DNA of 64,000 bases from Tetranychus cinnabarinus. Taxonomy: Eukaryota > Arthropoda > Arachnida > Trombidiformes > Tetranychidae. The position numbers and the translations under genes were made by a program. Where the stretch lies: assembly GCA_022266195.1 (NCBI GenBank), contig WHVY01000003.1:5828001-5892000 (forward strand), read 5' to 3'. This document shows, piece after piece, positions 24,707-37,919 of the stretch (positions are counted from its first letter, which is position 1; every line of letters starts with the position of its first letter). The notes under the pieces were generated by a model that saw only the letters and a list, made by a program, of their open reading frames with translations, was not told where the DNA came from and searched no databases.

Positions 24707-25081
24707 TATGGAGCAACTAAATACAGGAATGATGGATGATAATTTTAAGAAAACAAAAAATAAATTAAATTAGCTGAATCTTTATCCAGAATTGATTTCA
24801 AATTCAACCATAAAACAGATGATGGAGAGTTGATTTTTATTTTTCTTCTCCAATGTCACTCAGCTGAGCCAAACACTGAACACCGATACTATCGATATTC
24901 TCGATTTTCAGCCGGTTGAGCAGATTTTGTTCATGTTCACACTGACTCTTTAAACTCTTCTTTCACCACCTTCAATCAACTGTTTGTCCTTTAAAAACAA
25001 AGTGATCGTGTAAGCAATTAAATTGGTTTAGATTTGGTTATTTAAATTTGTGTTCTTTTTTGCTATTTAATTTATCTAAAC
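24707..25081. promoter_or_regulatory. Divergent promoter region, Ac45-like / IDH3A
   Basis: This 375-bp gap separates the two start codons of divergently transcribed genes and must hold both promoters. No clear TATA box is seen; a bidirectional housekeeping-type promoter is inferred from layout only. Confidence 0.45.
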
Positions 25082-26998
25082 ATGAATACAATCTGCAGGA
25101 CCATTGTAGGTTTTTTTTTTATTTTGCTACCATCTGCTTTTGAAAATGCTTTTGCATTTCTAATGTTTTTTCCCAATCGTATTTAATCATTATTTATAAT
25201 TGTTTTCCATTTTCCAGAGGTGTACATTATTCTCTGCTGCTCGTCAATCAAGTCAATTTAATGGTTTACAATCATCACGTAATAATACCACAGTCACTCT
25301 CATACCTGGTGATGGTATTGGGCCGGAGATCTCCAAATCAGTTCAAGAAATATTTGAAGCTGCCAAGGTAACATTTTTTAGTTGTTTTTAAAGGGTTATT
25401 CGAGATCAAGCTGGAAAAGAGCAATTTTGTTGTATCTCAACTTTTCTTTTTTTGAGGTTAACCATCTATTCAATGCGTAATCTTACATTTTTTTCTTCAT
25501 TTTTTCAGGTGCCAATTGAATGGGAAATTGTTGATGTTACTCCCGTAAGGTACCCGGACGGCAAATATGGAATACCTACCAAAGCAATTGAATCTTTTTT
25601 GAAAAACAAAATTGGTCTGAAAGGACCACTTGCAACGCCAATCGGCAAAGGACATCGATCTCTAAACTTGGAAATCAGAAAGTAAATTTCGATATTTCCA
25701 TCTGTTTCATATATAACAAATTTATTTCTCTTTTTTTATTCAGAGTTTTCTCGTTGTATGCCAACGTAAGGCCATGTAGATCAATCGAAGGTTACCAAAC
25801 ATTATACGATGATGTTGATGTTGTTACAATCAGAGAAAACACTGAAGGTGAATACAGTGGTATCGAACACGAGGTAAGTGAAAAAGCAACATTAATTTTG
25901 AAATTTGCTATAAAAATTAATCTTTTAATTATTTCTTATCGACTAGATTGTTCCTGGAGTCGTCCAAAGTATCAAGCTAATTACTGAACCTGCTAGTCGC
26001 AGAGTTGCCGAATATGCTTTTAATTATGCCAAAGCAAATGGACGTAAAATCGTGACTGCTGTACATAAAGCAAATATAATGTAAGCATAGTGATTTTTCA
26101 AGTTTTCATTATTTTTGTAAATGATTAAACTAATATGAACTTTTTTAACCAAGGCGTCTTTCTGATGGTCTCTTCCTTCAATGTTGCCGAGAAGCAGCAG
26201 AAAATCACCCTGAAATCAAATATAAAGAGATGTATCTTGATACCGTTTGTTTGAATGTAAGTAGTAAACAAAATCTTTCATTGTCGAAGAAATACTTTCT
26301 ATTGAAAATAGTTGTAATTAGATGATATATTTAGTCATCTGCACAAACAACAAACTGAATTGTTAGTATAAATGATTTCGAAATTTCTTGTTCCTTTCAA
26401 ATTGATGTGTCCCAATTATATTAATGACAATAGCAAATAGAAAAAACTAGTTTAGTTTTTTACATAAATGTCTCATAGTTTATAATTGTTTATTAATGCT
26501 ATATGATAATTTATCTAATACGATTGTATTTGTTTCAACTGATTAGATGGTTCAAGATCCAAGCCAATTCGATGTTCTTGTCATGCCAAACCTTTATGGT
26601 GATATTTTGAGCGATCTGTGCGCTGGACTAGTCGGTGGTCTTGGGTTAACTCCAAGTGGAAACATTGGTAAAGATGGAGCTGTTTTCGAATCTGTGAGTT
26701 TTCCTACTTTTATTATTGCTAGTCATCATCACTCATCGTCATTTAAACTAATTATTTTCTTTCTCTCTAGGTACACGGAACTGCCCCTGATATTGCAGGT
26801 CAAGATAAAGCCAATCCAACTGCTCTACTTCTCAGTGCTGTAATGATGTTGAGACACATGAATTTACCAGATCACGCTAATAACATTCAATCTGCTTGTT
26901 TAAGCGTTATCAAAGAGGGAAAAATGTTGACTGCTGATTTAGGAGGATCTGCCAAATGTTCTGAATTCACCAAGGAGATATGTTCACGACTAGGCTAG
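25082..26998 (+). CDS. IDH3A: Isocitrate dehydrogenase [NAD] subunit alpha, mitochondrial
   Basis: Eight exons: 25082-25105, 25218-25367, 25509-25681, 25744-25873, 25947-26080, 26154-26256, 26547-26693 and 26771-26998. All have GT-AG borders and consistent phases, giving 362 residues (usual about 366). Catalyses NAD-dependent oxidative decarboxylation of isocitrate to 2-oxoglutarate in the TCA cycle as the catalytic subunit of a mitochondrial heteromer. An Arg/Ser-rich presequence precedes LIPGDGIGPEIS. The substrate-binding YANVRPC and the TIRENTEGEYSGIEH block are intact, as are the Asp-bearing MPNLYGDILSDL segment for the metal ion and HGTAPDIAG for nucleotide binding. The tiny first exon (eight codons, MNTICRTI) is inferred from the GTAGGT donor and clean phase; its exact start is the least certain point. 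Confidence 0.93.
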
Positions 26999-27597
26999 TG
27001 TTTAGAATTAACAATGACCATTAAAGATCACATTTTATGATAGTAATCATCTACTATCCAACTGAATTAGGCCACTGCTTAGGAACATCAAGTATTTTAC
27101 TGCCTTCTCCATTTTCGCTCTTTCTCTTTCTCTTTTCTTTTGCTGTTTTTTGTCAGATAAAAGCATGGGAAATTGCAGTTTAAACCTTTCCGCTAATCAA
27201 TTAAAGTTAATATTAATGCTAGTGAAACATAATTTAACGTTTTTTTTTCAAAAAATACCTTGCCTCTAGAGTATATTTAGAAATGATCTTTTTAATAACC
27301 TAAATATAGAATGAACGATGTACTTATATCTAATACAATTGGTTGATCAATCATTTAGATTCAGGGTATAATATCATTTCAAGATATTTAAAGACTACAT
27401 TAAGTAAAAAGAAATTATATCAGCAATCATAGATTTCGCTTGCAAGTATACAATAATGATTTAATGCTATTTCATGGTAATTACCTCTAGTAAATGAAAA
27501 TCAGGGAATGGAAAAAGGAGAAAATCAGGAATTAAATTCGATAGAATATTTACAAAACGCTTCCAGATTGATAAAGATGATTGATCATGCAAAAGTT
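26999..27597. other. Convergent spacer between IDH3A and ASPM-like genes
   Basis: About 600 bp of AT-rich 3' flanking sequence for two convergent genes. ATTAAAG-type signals occur near 27021 and 27201. No coding region supported. Confidence 0.45.
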
Positions 27598-28710
27598 TCA
27601 TGAGCCAAATAAAATGCCCAAATATGTCAACGCAGTTACTCTATCAGTGAATTGGTGCTTAACTCCTTTCTTTAAGTTCCAATAAGGTTCGAATTTCAAG
27701 GCATTTCCTTTGATCATTTTCAACAAATCTGCAGCTTTTCCATCATTCGGTTTATTCACCACTATACTGCTTATTGTGAACCGATTCATCGAGTCTTTTG
27801 TGATGATCTATGGTAAAATAGAATTTAATTAGTAAGTTGACAGTAAAGAATCTTTTGTTTTGTAGAAACCATACCTCTTTAAGCTTTGCGCTTCTCAAAA
27901 TTAAGACTAAAAGAGTCGCACATCCGAGTAATATTTTATCACTTTTTTTGTGAATCTTGATCATTTTGAGACAAACGTTTGCTATAACTTCTCCGTCGTT
28001 GATATACTTGGAACACTTTGAAAACTGCAATACAAAAGATGAATCAATTAATATTAAGTATGAAAAATTAAACAAAAAAAACAATGAGTTTGCTGATTTA
28101 TTTATACCTTGGCAATATTAACGAGAATGTTAATTGATGAGATAATTCTTGGTTTATGAGCTTCACTTCGATTTGCTTCATTAAGAATATGTATCATCAT
28201 GTTGATTACATTCGATTGGGCAGCTTTAAGACAACATTCAGGTGACAATCGAGTAACGATCTCCATGGTGCACAAATCACCTTCAATGTGTATTCCTCGA
28301 GAGTTGTTAGACAACTTGGTCAGTGCAGTCTGGAATCGATATCCTAATTTAGTTTCTTCAGTTGCTGAGGCATTGGCTGTTTGTAAAGCTCGATATATTA
28401 GGCGAAAATCCCGATCTCGAAGAGCTACTTTCCGAGTATGATGGCCTAACCACGTGGCTTGGATAAGTGTAGCACATCTATTGAGATACAAAAGACGATG
28501 TCGTTTACAAAGGTCACGGAAATAACATAGAGTACAGTTGCATTTTGATTTAGCTAAGGCTGCAGTCAAACGTTTCCTTTTTCGGTTTTTGTAAAGTTTC
28601 CAGGCTTGCTGGATGGCCGATGCTGCTCGTTGAGCTCGCTGATCACGTAGTTCAGGGAAAGCTATTTGTAATTGTCGTTCCAATGGCTTTAATAAATTTG
28701 ATCCAGACAT
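27598..28710 (-). CDS. ASPM C-terminal-like protein with IQ motifs
   Basis: Three minus-strand exons: 28710-28108, 28024-27875 and 27807-27598, all phase 0, 320 residues. After a short start (MSGSNLLKPLERQL) come two IQ-type segments, AIQQAWKLYKNRKRKR at about residues 28-43 and a second around LIQATWLGHHTRK, expected to bind calmodulin or light chains. A helical-repeat region with the LTKLSN ... EIVTRLSPECC block follows. That block is characteristic of the extreme C-terminus of ASPM/abnormal spindle, which acts at spindle poles. Full ASPM proteins are far larger and begin with ASH and calponin-homology domains, and none is seen here or upstream. An in-frame TTG farther upstream is not a valid start, so the ATG at 28710 is used. 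A broken copy lies at 54.3-55.2 kb. Could be a lineage-specific fragment gene; expression is unproven. Confidence 0.7.
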
Positions 28711-30395
28711 ATTTGAAACACAAAAAAATGAAAACCAATTTTCATAACCAAAACACCAGGCAGATTGAGTCAAAATTACGTAACGGAAGATCTCCAACGG
28801 TAGATGCTTGTTTAATAAGATATTTTGGTAGTTTAGACACTGAAAATAGAACGTAAATCGATGATATAAAAGTTAAAAGTAAAAATATAATTGTTTTAAT
28901 TAATAGCGTGTTACATAAAGTCTTATGCACTAAACAGTAACAGTTTGGATAGCAAGTTGGCGGTTAACATTTTCAAATTATAAACAGATCCCTACAGCTA
29001 GATAAATAAAGCTCCATGGTGATGTCTTTTGATACAATGTTGAGACTGGCAAGATTCCATCAATTGAATCTGCTTTAAGCTTTCCCAAATTAAACCACCA
29101 TGGCTTTTATTAACCCAGGTAAGATTGACTCGATTTATGTTGAAATCCATTTCAAGTAATGTTCAAAAAGATCGAGACTTTTAAGGTGCAGCTTCATCAA
29201 TATTTAGCCTTACATTTAATATTACTTTTCAAACTTTTTCACCTCAATTTCCAAGCATACAATATTTTTTAACTCACAATCTAATTTGTGATCAACAATG
29301 GAAAATGCTTGAATTTTGTAATGAGAATAAAATTACATGATGAAAATTTCCTTTTCAGCATCTAGACTGTTTTCAATAAGACCAACTTGCCAATCTATTA
29401 ATAATAACTGAAAAGGCTCATAAGCAGAGGATATCGAGTTGACTGAAATTATTCATATACCAATTATCATGGTAACGTACCTTTGAACAAACAATTACAA
29501 AGATCATCATGTAATGACCATGCAAGCATTAATGATCAAAGGATTAGATCGCTTGATGTTGCTCATATAAATGATATTTTTCTTATATTCCTTGATTAAA
29601 CCGCCAGCCACTTTAATTAACCTTTCAACATCTGCTAATCTATTATCTTAGATTAACTATTGGTCAAGTTGATGTCAAGGAGTTTTGTTTTTCATCCAAC
29701 CGCAATAACAAAGAGTAAAAAAAGAAGAGAGATTTGTGATTGTCTCACTATCGCCTCAATGAGACGGTTACTGTGTTTTTTAGTCAAGCTGATGATCCAT
29801 CGGTTAAATTAAACCCACGTTGAAGACTTATTTCCCAGACAATCCTATTCTATCTTTAATCAGTTTTGAAACCAGATATACCTTAAACTTTACTCAATCT
29901 ACCATGTAAATTATCAAATTAATTATTAATTTTGTTAACCCACTTGTGATTAATCTTACAACAAAAAAGTGTATCAACCACCAGAAGGGCCACAAAATCA
30001 AACCTTTCAAGCCGAGATTTGTGTTGGGCTATTTTTGCTGTATTTGCCATCTCTCTGTCTACTTACATACTTTGAACGGTATGAAGGCCGATAATATATT
30101 TAATGTACTTTAATTATAGTTAATTAATTATTCATCTTAACCATTAATACATTCTCCTGTTTGATAATTGAAAGATGATGATTCGGAAAAGAAAAAAAGA
30201 AGCCAATTCAAATCGTAAGGTAAGATATATTTTTCTTTCCTTTTCTCTGCCTTCTTTTTCTCTTTCTTCTCTCCCTCTCTTTTTGCTAAACATGGTTTGT
30301 CTGTCTGTGTCTGTGAGAAAGAGACTATACAGACTAGATGTTGCTAAAAGCTATTTTGTTATGTATTGGATGATCCACAAATTAAATAACTAATT
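28711..30395. other. Spacer between divergent ASPM-like and CTDNEP1 genes; source of duplicated blocks
   Basis: No supported gene. Parts of this spacer (about 28711-28997, 29383-29470 and 29655-29900) recur in altered order at 54.2-55.5 kb. A short ATG-initiated frame at 30175 (MMIRKRKKEANSNRK) runs into a GTAAGA donor at about 30220 and could be a 5' exon of CTDNEP1, but the expected acceptor next to its main ATG is not visible. Confidence 0.45.
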
Positions 30396-32163
30396 ATGCC
30401 TTTGTTTAAACATCTCATCAATATTATGTGGAAACAAATACAGATTGGTTTATCCGTATTCATTGACCTTGCCTCTAAAATCTGGACTTTCATATCGTTC
30501 ATAATAAAAAAATATACTAGAGCTGTAAGTAACACTCTTTTCTCTTTCTCTCACTCTCTTATCGCCTATCTTATTTTCAATGTACCACTGTCCAATGTTA
30601 TTAGTTTGTTTTCTTATTTTAGATTTACATTACAATTCCTCCAGATGATTAGATAGGTAATCCTGTGCCATTTGCTTTATATTAGTCTCATTATAAATGT
30701 TCACTGTATCTTTACTCAGTGTTTTTATCTTGTTGATCAGATTTACATGAAAACAAATGCATATAAACACTGATCTTATCCAATTTGGATACTTTTCCTC
30801 ACTTTGTTCAATTGATAATTTTCTCAGATAGTGTGCTCGTCTTAAATCATGGTTGAATCATGGAATTCAACTCAATTGCAATTATTTTGACCTTTTCTAG
30901 TTTGAATTTATTAAAATAACCCTATCATTTATCTCTCTTTTTCTCCTCACTCCCATTTTTCAAACAGATTATTCAACATCAAACAATTAAATATGATATT
31001 GTACCATTATCTCCACTTTCAAAGCACCGTTTAAGTGAGTAAAATGAAACAGGAATAATCACAAGTAATTATTAATTGCAGCATCACATTGTGTTTCTCT
31101 AAGAATTGCGTTCATGTTTTGTTGTAATTCCTTTAGTTGTGGTAATACCTGGTTTTCTCTATTTTATGCCAATTTTCCTAATCCATTTTTCTTTATTTTT
31201 TTACAGGTTTAGTTAAAAGAAAGATATTAGTTTTAGATTTGGATGAAACATTAATTCACTCAACTCATGATGGAGTGTTACGACAAATGGTTAGCCCCGG
31301 CACGCCGGCTGATTTTGTACTCAAGGTCACCATTGACCGGCATCCTGTTCGTTTTTTTGTTCATAAGAGACCTCATGTGGATTTTTTTCTAGAAGTTGTA
31401 AGTGTTGAAAGCAGATACAGTTGATTATTGAAAGGGTTTCTTATTTTTGTAGTTCATCTTTAGGTTTTAGATGAAATTTGGTGGTTTCATTATTAGAAAC
31501 ATGACTAACCTACTATTGGTTGAAGGAGTTGCCCGCCAATTTTGAAATTACTAGTGAAGGTTATTTACAAAGTATCAGATAAACTGAATTAGCAAATTAG
31601 CATTTATACTTTTGAAATTAACTCTTTTTTATCATAAATTATAGATGATTTAATAGAGATTCATGATTTGAATAAGCTAATTAACTCTTTTTATTTCTAG
31701 GTGAGTCATTGGTATGAATTGGTGGTATTCACTGCGAGTATGGAAATATATGGTGCAGCCGTTGCCGATAAATTAGATAATAACCGCAACATTCTAAAGA
31801 GAAGATACTTCAGGCAGCATTGTACTTTGGAGTATGGTAGTTACACTAAAGACTTATCAGCCATAAGCCCTGATCTCGCTAGTATTTTCATCTTGGATAA
31901 CTCACCAGGAGCTTATAGAGCTTTTCCAAGTAATTTTTCTTCCTTGATTTATCTTATTTTCTCGTTTAATTTTCATGCAATTTAACTAATGTTTATATTT
32001 TCACCTCTTCTTTACAGATAATGCAATACCTATCAATTCTTGGTTCTCTGATCCAAGGGACACTGCATTACTAAATCTTTTGCCTGTTTTAGATGCTCTA
32101 AGGTTCACAAGTGATGTTAGATCGGTTCTGAGTCGTAACTTACATTTACATAATATGTGGTAA
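30396..32163 (+). CDS. CTDNEP1: CTD nuclear envelope phosphatase 1 (Dullard)
   Basis: Five exons: 30396-30524, 30968-31034, 31207-31397, 31701-31929 and 32018-32163, giving 253 residues (human about 244). A hydrophobic N-terminal membrane segment (around residues 15-37) anchors it in the nuclear envelope/ER. The FCP/SCP catalytic loop is intact as LDLDETLIHS, with both aspartates of DxDxT; the HKRPHVDFFLE, VVFTASMEIYG and ILDNSPGA blocks complete the HAD phosphatase fold. In animals the enzyme dephosphorylates lipin with a small NEP1R1 partner and dampens BMP signalling. The C-terminus ends in SVLSRNLHLHNMW, matching the family. The NEP1R1 partner is not in this window. Confidence 0.93.
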
Positions 32164-33876
32164 CCTCATTATTACAAGGATAACACTTAAATTAAAGCAA
32201 AAAAATATATGTAAATGAAACTTGTAAATATGTGTAAATGATAAGATGTTAACTGTCTTTTTGGGAGCCTGAGTTACAATTAGCTTTCCCTTTCCATTGA
32301 AAAAAACCCTCCATATCTCCTCTGGAATCCTTTATTTTTTTCATGAAACTCATCGATGAATCAGAGATTGACTTACATATTATCATTTTCCTAATTCAAT
32401 TTTCTTTTGATGGCTTTCATCGAGATTCACACGTAGTCTAACTGCTAATTGCTCTCTGTATCAAAACTAGCAAACAAATTTTTGTAAACTTGATTGTTAA
32501 CCCTTACTTTCCTACTTTTGCCCTTTTACTCTTTCCTCTATCTTTACCCACACACTTGCAGATCTTTTTGTCTAGTACAAACAATAACGACAGTTAAGAT
32601 GCTTATGACGATGAAAATGATTATCACTTGGTACTGTTGAACAACAACCTATTTAAACCAAAACAAGGGCTCAAATCATGTAAATAATTGTGAATATCAC
32701 CCTGAATCACCTCTTTCTCAAAAATCAACATTTAAAATGGAGTCATCTTCATTACCTTCTAGGAAAATGCAAATAAATTGATATTCATATTAATAAATTA
32801 ATTAATAAAGAAGATCAAATGTTTGTTTTAATTTTCCATGCTTATCAACTTCATCTAACCTCATCTATCAAATCAATCAATACGTGATAACAAATAGAAC
32901 CGCTAAGTATTTAAATCACTTTCAAAAGTGTCTTATCTCTCATCTTCAACTACAAGAACCTCTTGATTCTGGAATTTAGACGCTATTTTACAAATGGTTT
33001 TGAGTTGAACCTTCAACAGTCGCTGCCACTTATCTCACCACTACAAGGCGTTGAAAATACCAATGAGAATACCAAAAAGATAGACAATGGAATACTCCGC
33101 TTCACTGAAACCGTCCAAAGTCAATTTCACTCCGACATTAACAGTTAATCAGTCGTTAATAATGGTTTCTTGTTCGTCCATTAGCAGATTCTATTTGCTT
33201 TTGTACAATTGTCCAACCCTAGTCCATCCAATCACATGTACCAATTGAGGAATCGCAAGATATCTGATGCAATGGAAGCCTGATTATCAAAATTGACTTT
33301 ACTGGGATCACAATGTAAAAGGTTAAAGTTGCTTACAATTGTTAGATCAGTTTTCAAAAGAATGCTATTCATTTCTATCAGGTTTACACTAAAATTCATC
33401 ATTTGCAATTTTTATCGTGTTTGGCTTCAGCTTGAGGAATAGGTTTCGGAGCATTTCTACAATAACGGGTAGAGTTGAATGAAGTGTCATGTAAAGCAAT
33501 CAAAGATTCTTGATTTTCACCAAATATCGTTAATTAAACGCTTAAAAAGCAAAATCAATTTTTTAAAAGAGCTTCATCACCACTGTGATGCTAACTCATT
33601 CGGGTGATAGATATTAGTAGTAGAGACTAATTATACTTCTTCTGTTTTGATCATTTCTGATTTCATCAAATTTTTCTTTTCCCCATTGAGACTTGATTAT
33701 CACAATTTCATCTTTGCAACCATTCCAACAATTATATTCGTCCTCAGCGAGCACAAAATTTCAACGAAACAGACAGAAGTGAATTAAAATTATTGTTGAA
33801 TTTAGTTGGGACTGCAGTTTATTTAATATGAAAAAATTTGTATCTTGTTACAGTTTAATGTTCAGATTTACACAAA
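32164..33876. other. CTDNEP1 3' region and spacer before the receptor array
   Basis: About 1.7 kb without a supported gene. ATTAAA at about 32194 may serve as the polyadenylation signal of CTDNEP1. A 61-codon plus-strand frame at 32963-33148 has no recognisable feature. Confidence 0.45.
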
Positions 33877-35125
33877 TTATTTTCCATTTGTATTTGATGT
33901 GATATTAACTGATGAATGATGAGATCCATCAAATGATGGGATAGCGATAATGATAGTAAGTAAGAAACTGAACAATGTGGATATGGAAGCGGTGGTTATC
34001 ATGATAATGCCTCCAAGTGAGAATCCAATTCCATCGTAATTGAGAAACAATGAAATCTGAAAGAGAAAACTTAATAAAGTGAATGAAAAAAGTAAAAAAA
34101 TGGAATGAAATGAATAAAGCAAATAGACCAACCTCATTCTTAATTGCTAAATAATCTGCTTTTAGTGATAGTTTATACACAGTTGCCAATACATATTGTG
34201 ATTCAGTATATACATTAACAGTCGCATAAATGATTAAAAACAAATTCATCATCATTCCAAAGTAACCAATAGTTAGATATAATCTCCTGACCAGACTTTG
34301 TTGAACGAATAGTCCAAAGTAAAATATATAAACGAAAAGAGTCAAGAAAATAATGCAATGAAACAATAAAAAAGGACTAACATACTCATTCATCTTATTG
34401 ACTAGACGATGAGTTAAAAAATACTTGAGCCGAAGATCATGAACAACATTTATATTCAGTCTTTCATTGGTTTTAGATGCTTTGTAAAGACGATTCAATT
34501 GTATGTCGATGTATTTAAGTGCTGCTTGTGATAGAACCAGTAAATCAAATAAAATAAATGCTGTAAGAAAAATGTATGGATAAACAGTTAGAAAGCGTAT
34601 AAATATAGTCCAGTAATGAATTGGATTTTTCACGAATATACTTTTATTCGTAGATTCGTTTGAATAAGGCCATATACGATACATATTTTCAATCTCTTGG
34701 ATGAATAAGAATACTATACTAATAGTGTACAGTAGATAATAAATAACTTTACGAGTCCAGAAATATTTTCTATTTTCATTATCGAAGTCGATCTGCAGTT
34801 GATTCCAGTGATTCTCAATTTGTTTCAAAAAAGTGTGATTATACTTGAAATATAATAAAATATGCGTACAATTTTCAAATGAAGCACCGATGATTAGATA
34901 AAAATTAAGGGCAGAAACAGAATCTAACGAAATATCGAGTAATCTGAACAAATATTTGAGATTCAATAAAATAACTGTTAACATGCAAAAACATTTGCCC
35001 CAAACTGTAGCCGTCGATGAAATACTCAATGCCAGTTTCGATGAAATTGAATAAATGGATATTCTTGGATAATCTGTTGGTTCATTGTTTAGTATCAAGT
35101 CTTTAAGGACTTTGATAAAAACCAT
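33877..35125 (-). CDS. Gustatory receptor family protein (Gr-B), divergent member
   Basis: Exons 35125-34133 and 34056-33877 around a 76-bp phase-0 intron; 390 residues. Shares the array's plan: N-terminal YPRISIYS block where the others have YPKI/VS-NS, about seven hydrophobic segments, a HRLV motif in the intracellular loop (YFLTHRLVNKMNE), Asn-Glu before the intron, GFSLGG turn, and a final TIIIAIPSF. It is the most divergent member and alone has a polar C-terminal tail of about 15 residues (DGSHHSSVNITSNTNGK) after the motif. Ligand unknown; family assignment by topology, intron position and array membership. It lies at the downstream end of the array. Confidence 0.8.
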
Positions 35126-35860
35126 CTTATATCATGAAGTATTGTTGTAGATAGAAGAACATAAAAACTCAATTCAATAAAATTTCAATCCATTTAATTG
35201 AATATCTTACTTGATACGAAATGAACAATAATATCGATAGAAGAGGTGGAAAATCCACCAAGCACGGATGAATGGCTTGACGAAAGTAGCAACACGATGG
35301 ACTCGAAATTGATAGTTATTTTTGGATAATTTTAGTTTATATTTCGTATATAACACTGATGGCATTGGTGTTAGACATTGTGCCATGAAAATACAAAAGT
35401 CGAATGCGAAGAAAAGATCAGTTCCAATCTTATGAATGCAAAATGAGTCTCATTTAAAATCAAATGCAGTTTCATTTGAGTTCTGTCTGCCATTTGAAAT
35501 CAATGTAGAAAAATAAATTAAATGTTAATATTTGTTATTCCAATGAATATTTTTTATATTAAAATGATTCAATAACTATTAACTTGTTCGTTGAATAATT
35601 GAAATAATTGATACCAGTAATGATCGATATTATGTGACAAGACTGACAATAACACTTAATTGATAATGGTGTTCAGAATTGAAAATGACTAGATAACATT
35701 ATAACGTCGTGACGTAAGGATAACATTGTCGATAAATTATTTCAAATTCAAAATAAAGTCAACGTTTTTAATAGTAAATGTCCAAATCAAATGCAAAATC
35801 AGTCAAGTTGTACTGTTTTAAAATAAAATAAATGAAATTATATGCTCAACAGGTCCCAAT
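35126..35860. other. Spacer between Gr-C and Gr-B
   Basis: Roughly 735 bp upstream of Gr-B and downstream of Gr-C. AT-rich; no supported gene or RNA. Confidence 0.4.
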
Positions 35861-37066
35861 TTATTTATTGAATGATGGGATAGCAATGACAATAGTCATT
35901 AAAATGCTGAACAATGTCGATAAGGATGAAGTCGTCAACATGAAAAGGCCACCAAATGAGAATCCAATTTCATTGCAATTGAGTAATAATGTAATCTAAA
36001 GTAGAAACAAATTATGATTTAGTAAAATATTGAATGATGATCATGAATGCGAACAAACCTCATTGAGAACCCTTATTGAGTCAGTTTTGAGGGATAATTT
36101 ATATACAGTCATCGATAATTCTTGAGATGCTGTATGAACTCGGATAGCCAATAACGCATATAAGATAAAAATGATTAAGACTATGGCACAATGAGTGAGC
36201 CGATTCAATGTAGTCAATTGATGCAAATCAAGAAAAAGCAAAGTATAAGATAAATTGCAAGTCTTTAACGTGAAATTAATAAACGTCAAAAACAAAAATG
36301 GACTCAAAAGTTCATTGATTTTACCAACTAAACGATAAGTCGAGAGATACTTTTGACGAAGATCTTTAATAACATCAATATTCAGTATTTTATCACGTCT
36401 TACTGATTCTTTGTAGAGTTTATTCAACTTTATTGAGTTGAATTGAAGTGCTGATTGTACTAAGATCGGTAAGTCCATGTAAATACAAGGATGACAAAAC
36501 CAGAAGAAATAAAAAACAGGTTTCACAATAATATTGAATATGCAATGAAATATATCGTCGATTGAAAAGTCTTTACTTGAATAATTAGCTTTTCTTGTAT
36601 ACCAAATGAAGAACGAGCAACTGTAATCAATGGTGATTATAATGGTATACAATATAATTATGAGTAAACGGCAAATGACCTTTTGAGTCCAAAAAAATTT
36701 CCTCGTTTCATAATCAAAGTCTATTTGTAATTGATTCCAATAATCATCGATTTGTCTCAATAGATTATGATTATATCTGGAATAAAAGAAAATGATTAAA
36801 ATATTGTCAATTAAAAACTTCAAAACGCGTGCTGATCCAACTGAAAAAACTGAATCTGAAGAAGTCCTTAGTAAGGAATACAAAAATTCTGTGTTCAATA
36901 CAATCACGATTAATATGAATAAACACTTTCCATAAGCATCACTTGTTGATGAAATCATTAATTTGAATCTGGATGGAAACGAGTTAATAGTTATTTTTTG
37001 ATAATTTTTTAGCTCTTCATTTCTTATAAAACAACGATGTCTATTCATGGAAGTCATGGTTATCAT
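35861..37066 (-). CDS. Gustatory receptor family protein (Gr-C), intact
   Basis: Exons 37066-36059 and 35995-35861 (63-bp phase-0 intron), 380 residues. Belongs to the array's main subfamily, marked by an N-terminal NRHRCFIRNEELKNY segment, a QLQIDFDYETRKFFWT block, LRQKYLSTYRLV and an exon 2 of 44 codons ending in IAIPSFNK. Three Met codons occur within the first seven residues (1, 4 and 7); paralogs Gr-G and Gr-H start at the equivalent of MTS, so the fourth residue is an alternative start. Seven hydrophobic segments, no signal peptide. Confidence 0.82.
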
Positions 37067-37919
37067 ATTAAATGCAGAAGTTAAATGAATGCAAGAAAAC
37101 TATTGGACCTGCATGAATACAATAAATGAGTCTCATTGAAAACCAAAGCAAAGTGTCATTACATTCTAGATTCACTGAATGTTAATATTTTCATTACAGT
37201 TTTTACTTTTGGCATTATACTTGATAATTAAAAATGCATTTAATAGCAATGAAAGTTTGATTTTGAATAATTCAAATCAACTTAATGATATGACTTTCCC
37301 ATTGAAGTAGTCATCAAAAGCCCGGTACTGTCCAAACTTGTGCGCCTGGTACAGCAAATCATCATACGGTTTAGCTTTCTGAAGAAAATTAACACATTGA
37401 AAGCTGGCATTGAATAGGTACTGAGTTATTGTTCAACCAAAAAAGATTTTTTTTGTCACATTTTTGTTAGAAATGCCACTTGTATTATACGTTGAAAATC
37501 GCTAGAGTTTAAATTGATTGCAAAGAATAGCAAATATTGGGTAGTTTCAGTTTATTAATGTCAATTATTATATTTTGGGGTTGTCTATGTTCTATGTCTA
37601 TAATTAAAGACACTAATGCATTGTAGTCACTGCAAATCACATAAACAAATGAAAAGCAGAAAAATGAAAATCTCTTAATGAAAATCGTCAACCACTTTTC
37701 AGTGACTCCAATAGATTTCGATGCAATATCCTCACTTAAAAATGCCTAAATATCAGTAACCGCGCACCAGCGTAATAAAAGCCAAAATACGTGTCGAATT
37801 ATTTTTTGTCCTCTACAAAATTTTTAAGACGTTTCGAGTTAGATTTTTAACCAACGGTCGTGAGGAAATTGTGACAGAAAACTAAAAATGAGCTCATTAT
37901 CTCATTGAATATTTTCGTG
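37067..37919. other. Spacer between Gr-D pseudogene and Gr-C
   Basis: About 850 bp, no supported gene. A 60-codon frame at 37509-37691 shows no recognisable feature. Confidence 0.4.

Noticed and set aside
28199..28441. 80-codon plus-strand frame inside the ASPM-like gene
   Set aside because: Antisense shadow of a well-supported exon.
28742..28930. 62-codon frame present in both copies of the ASPM-like region (also 54906-55094)
   Set aside because: Conserved only because the DNA is a recent duplicate; overlaps the presumed promoter and leader of the ASPM-like gene.
32963..33148. 61-codon frame downstream of CTDNEP1
   Set aside because: No recognisable feature or splice context.
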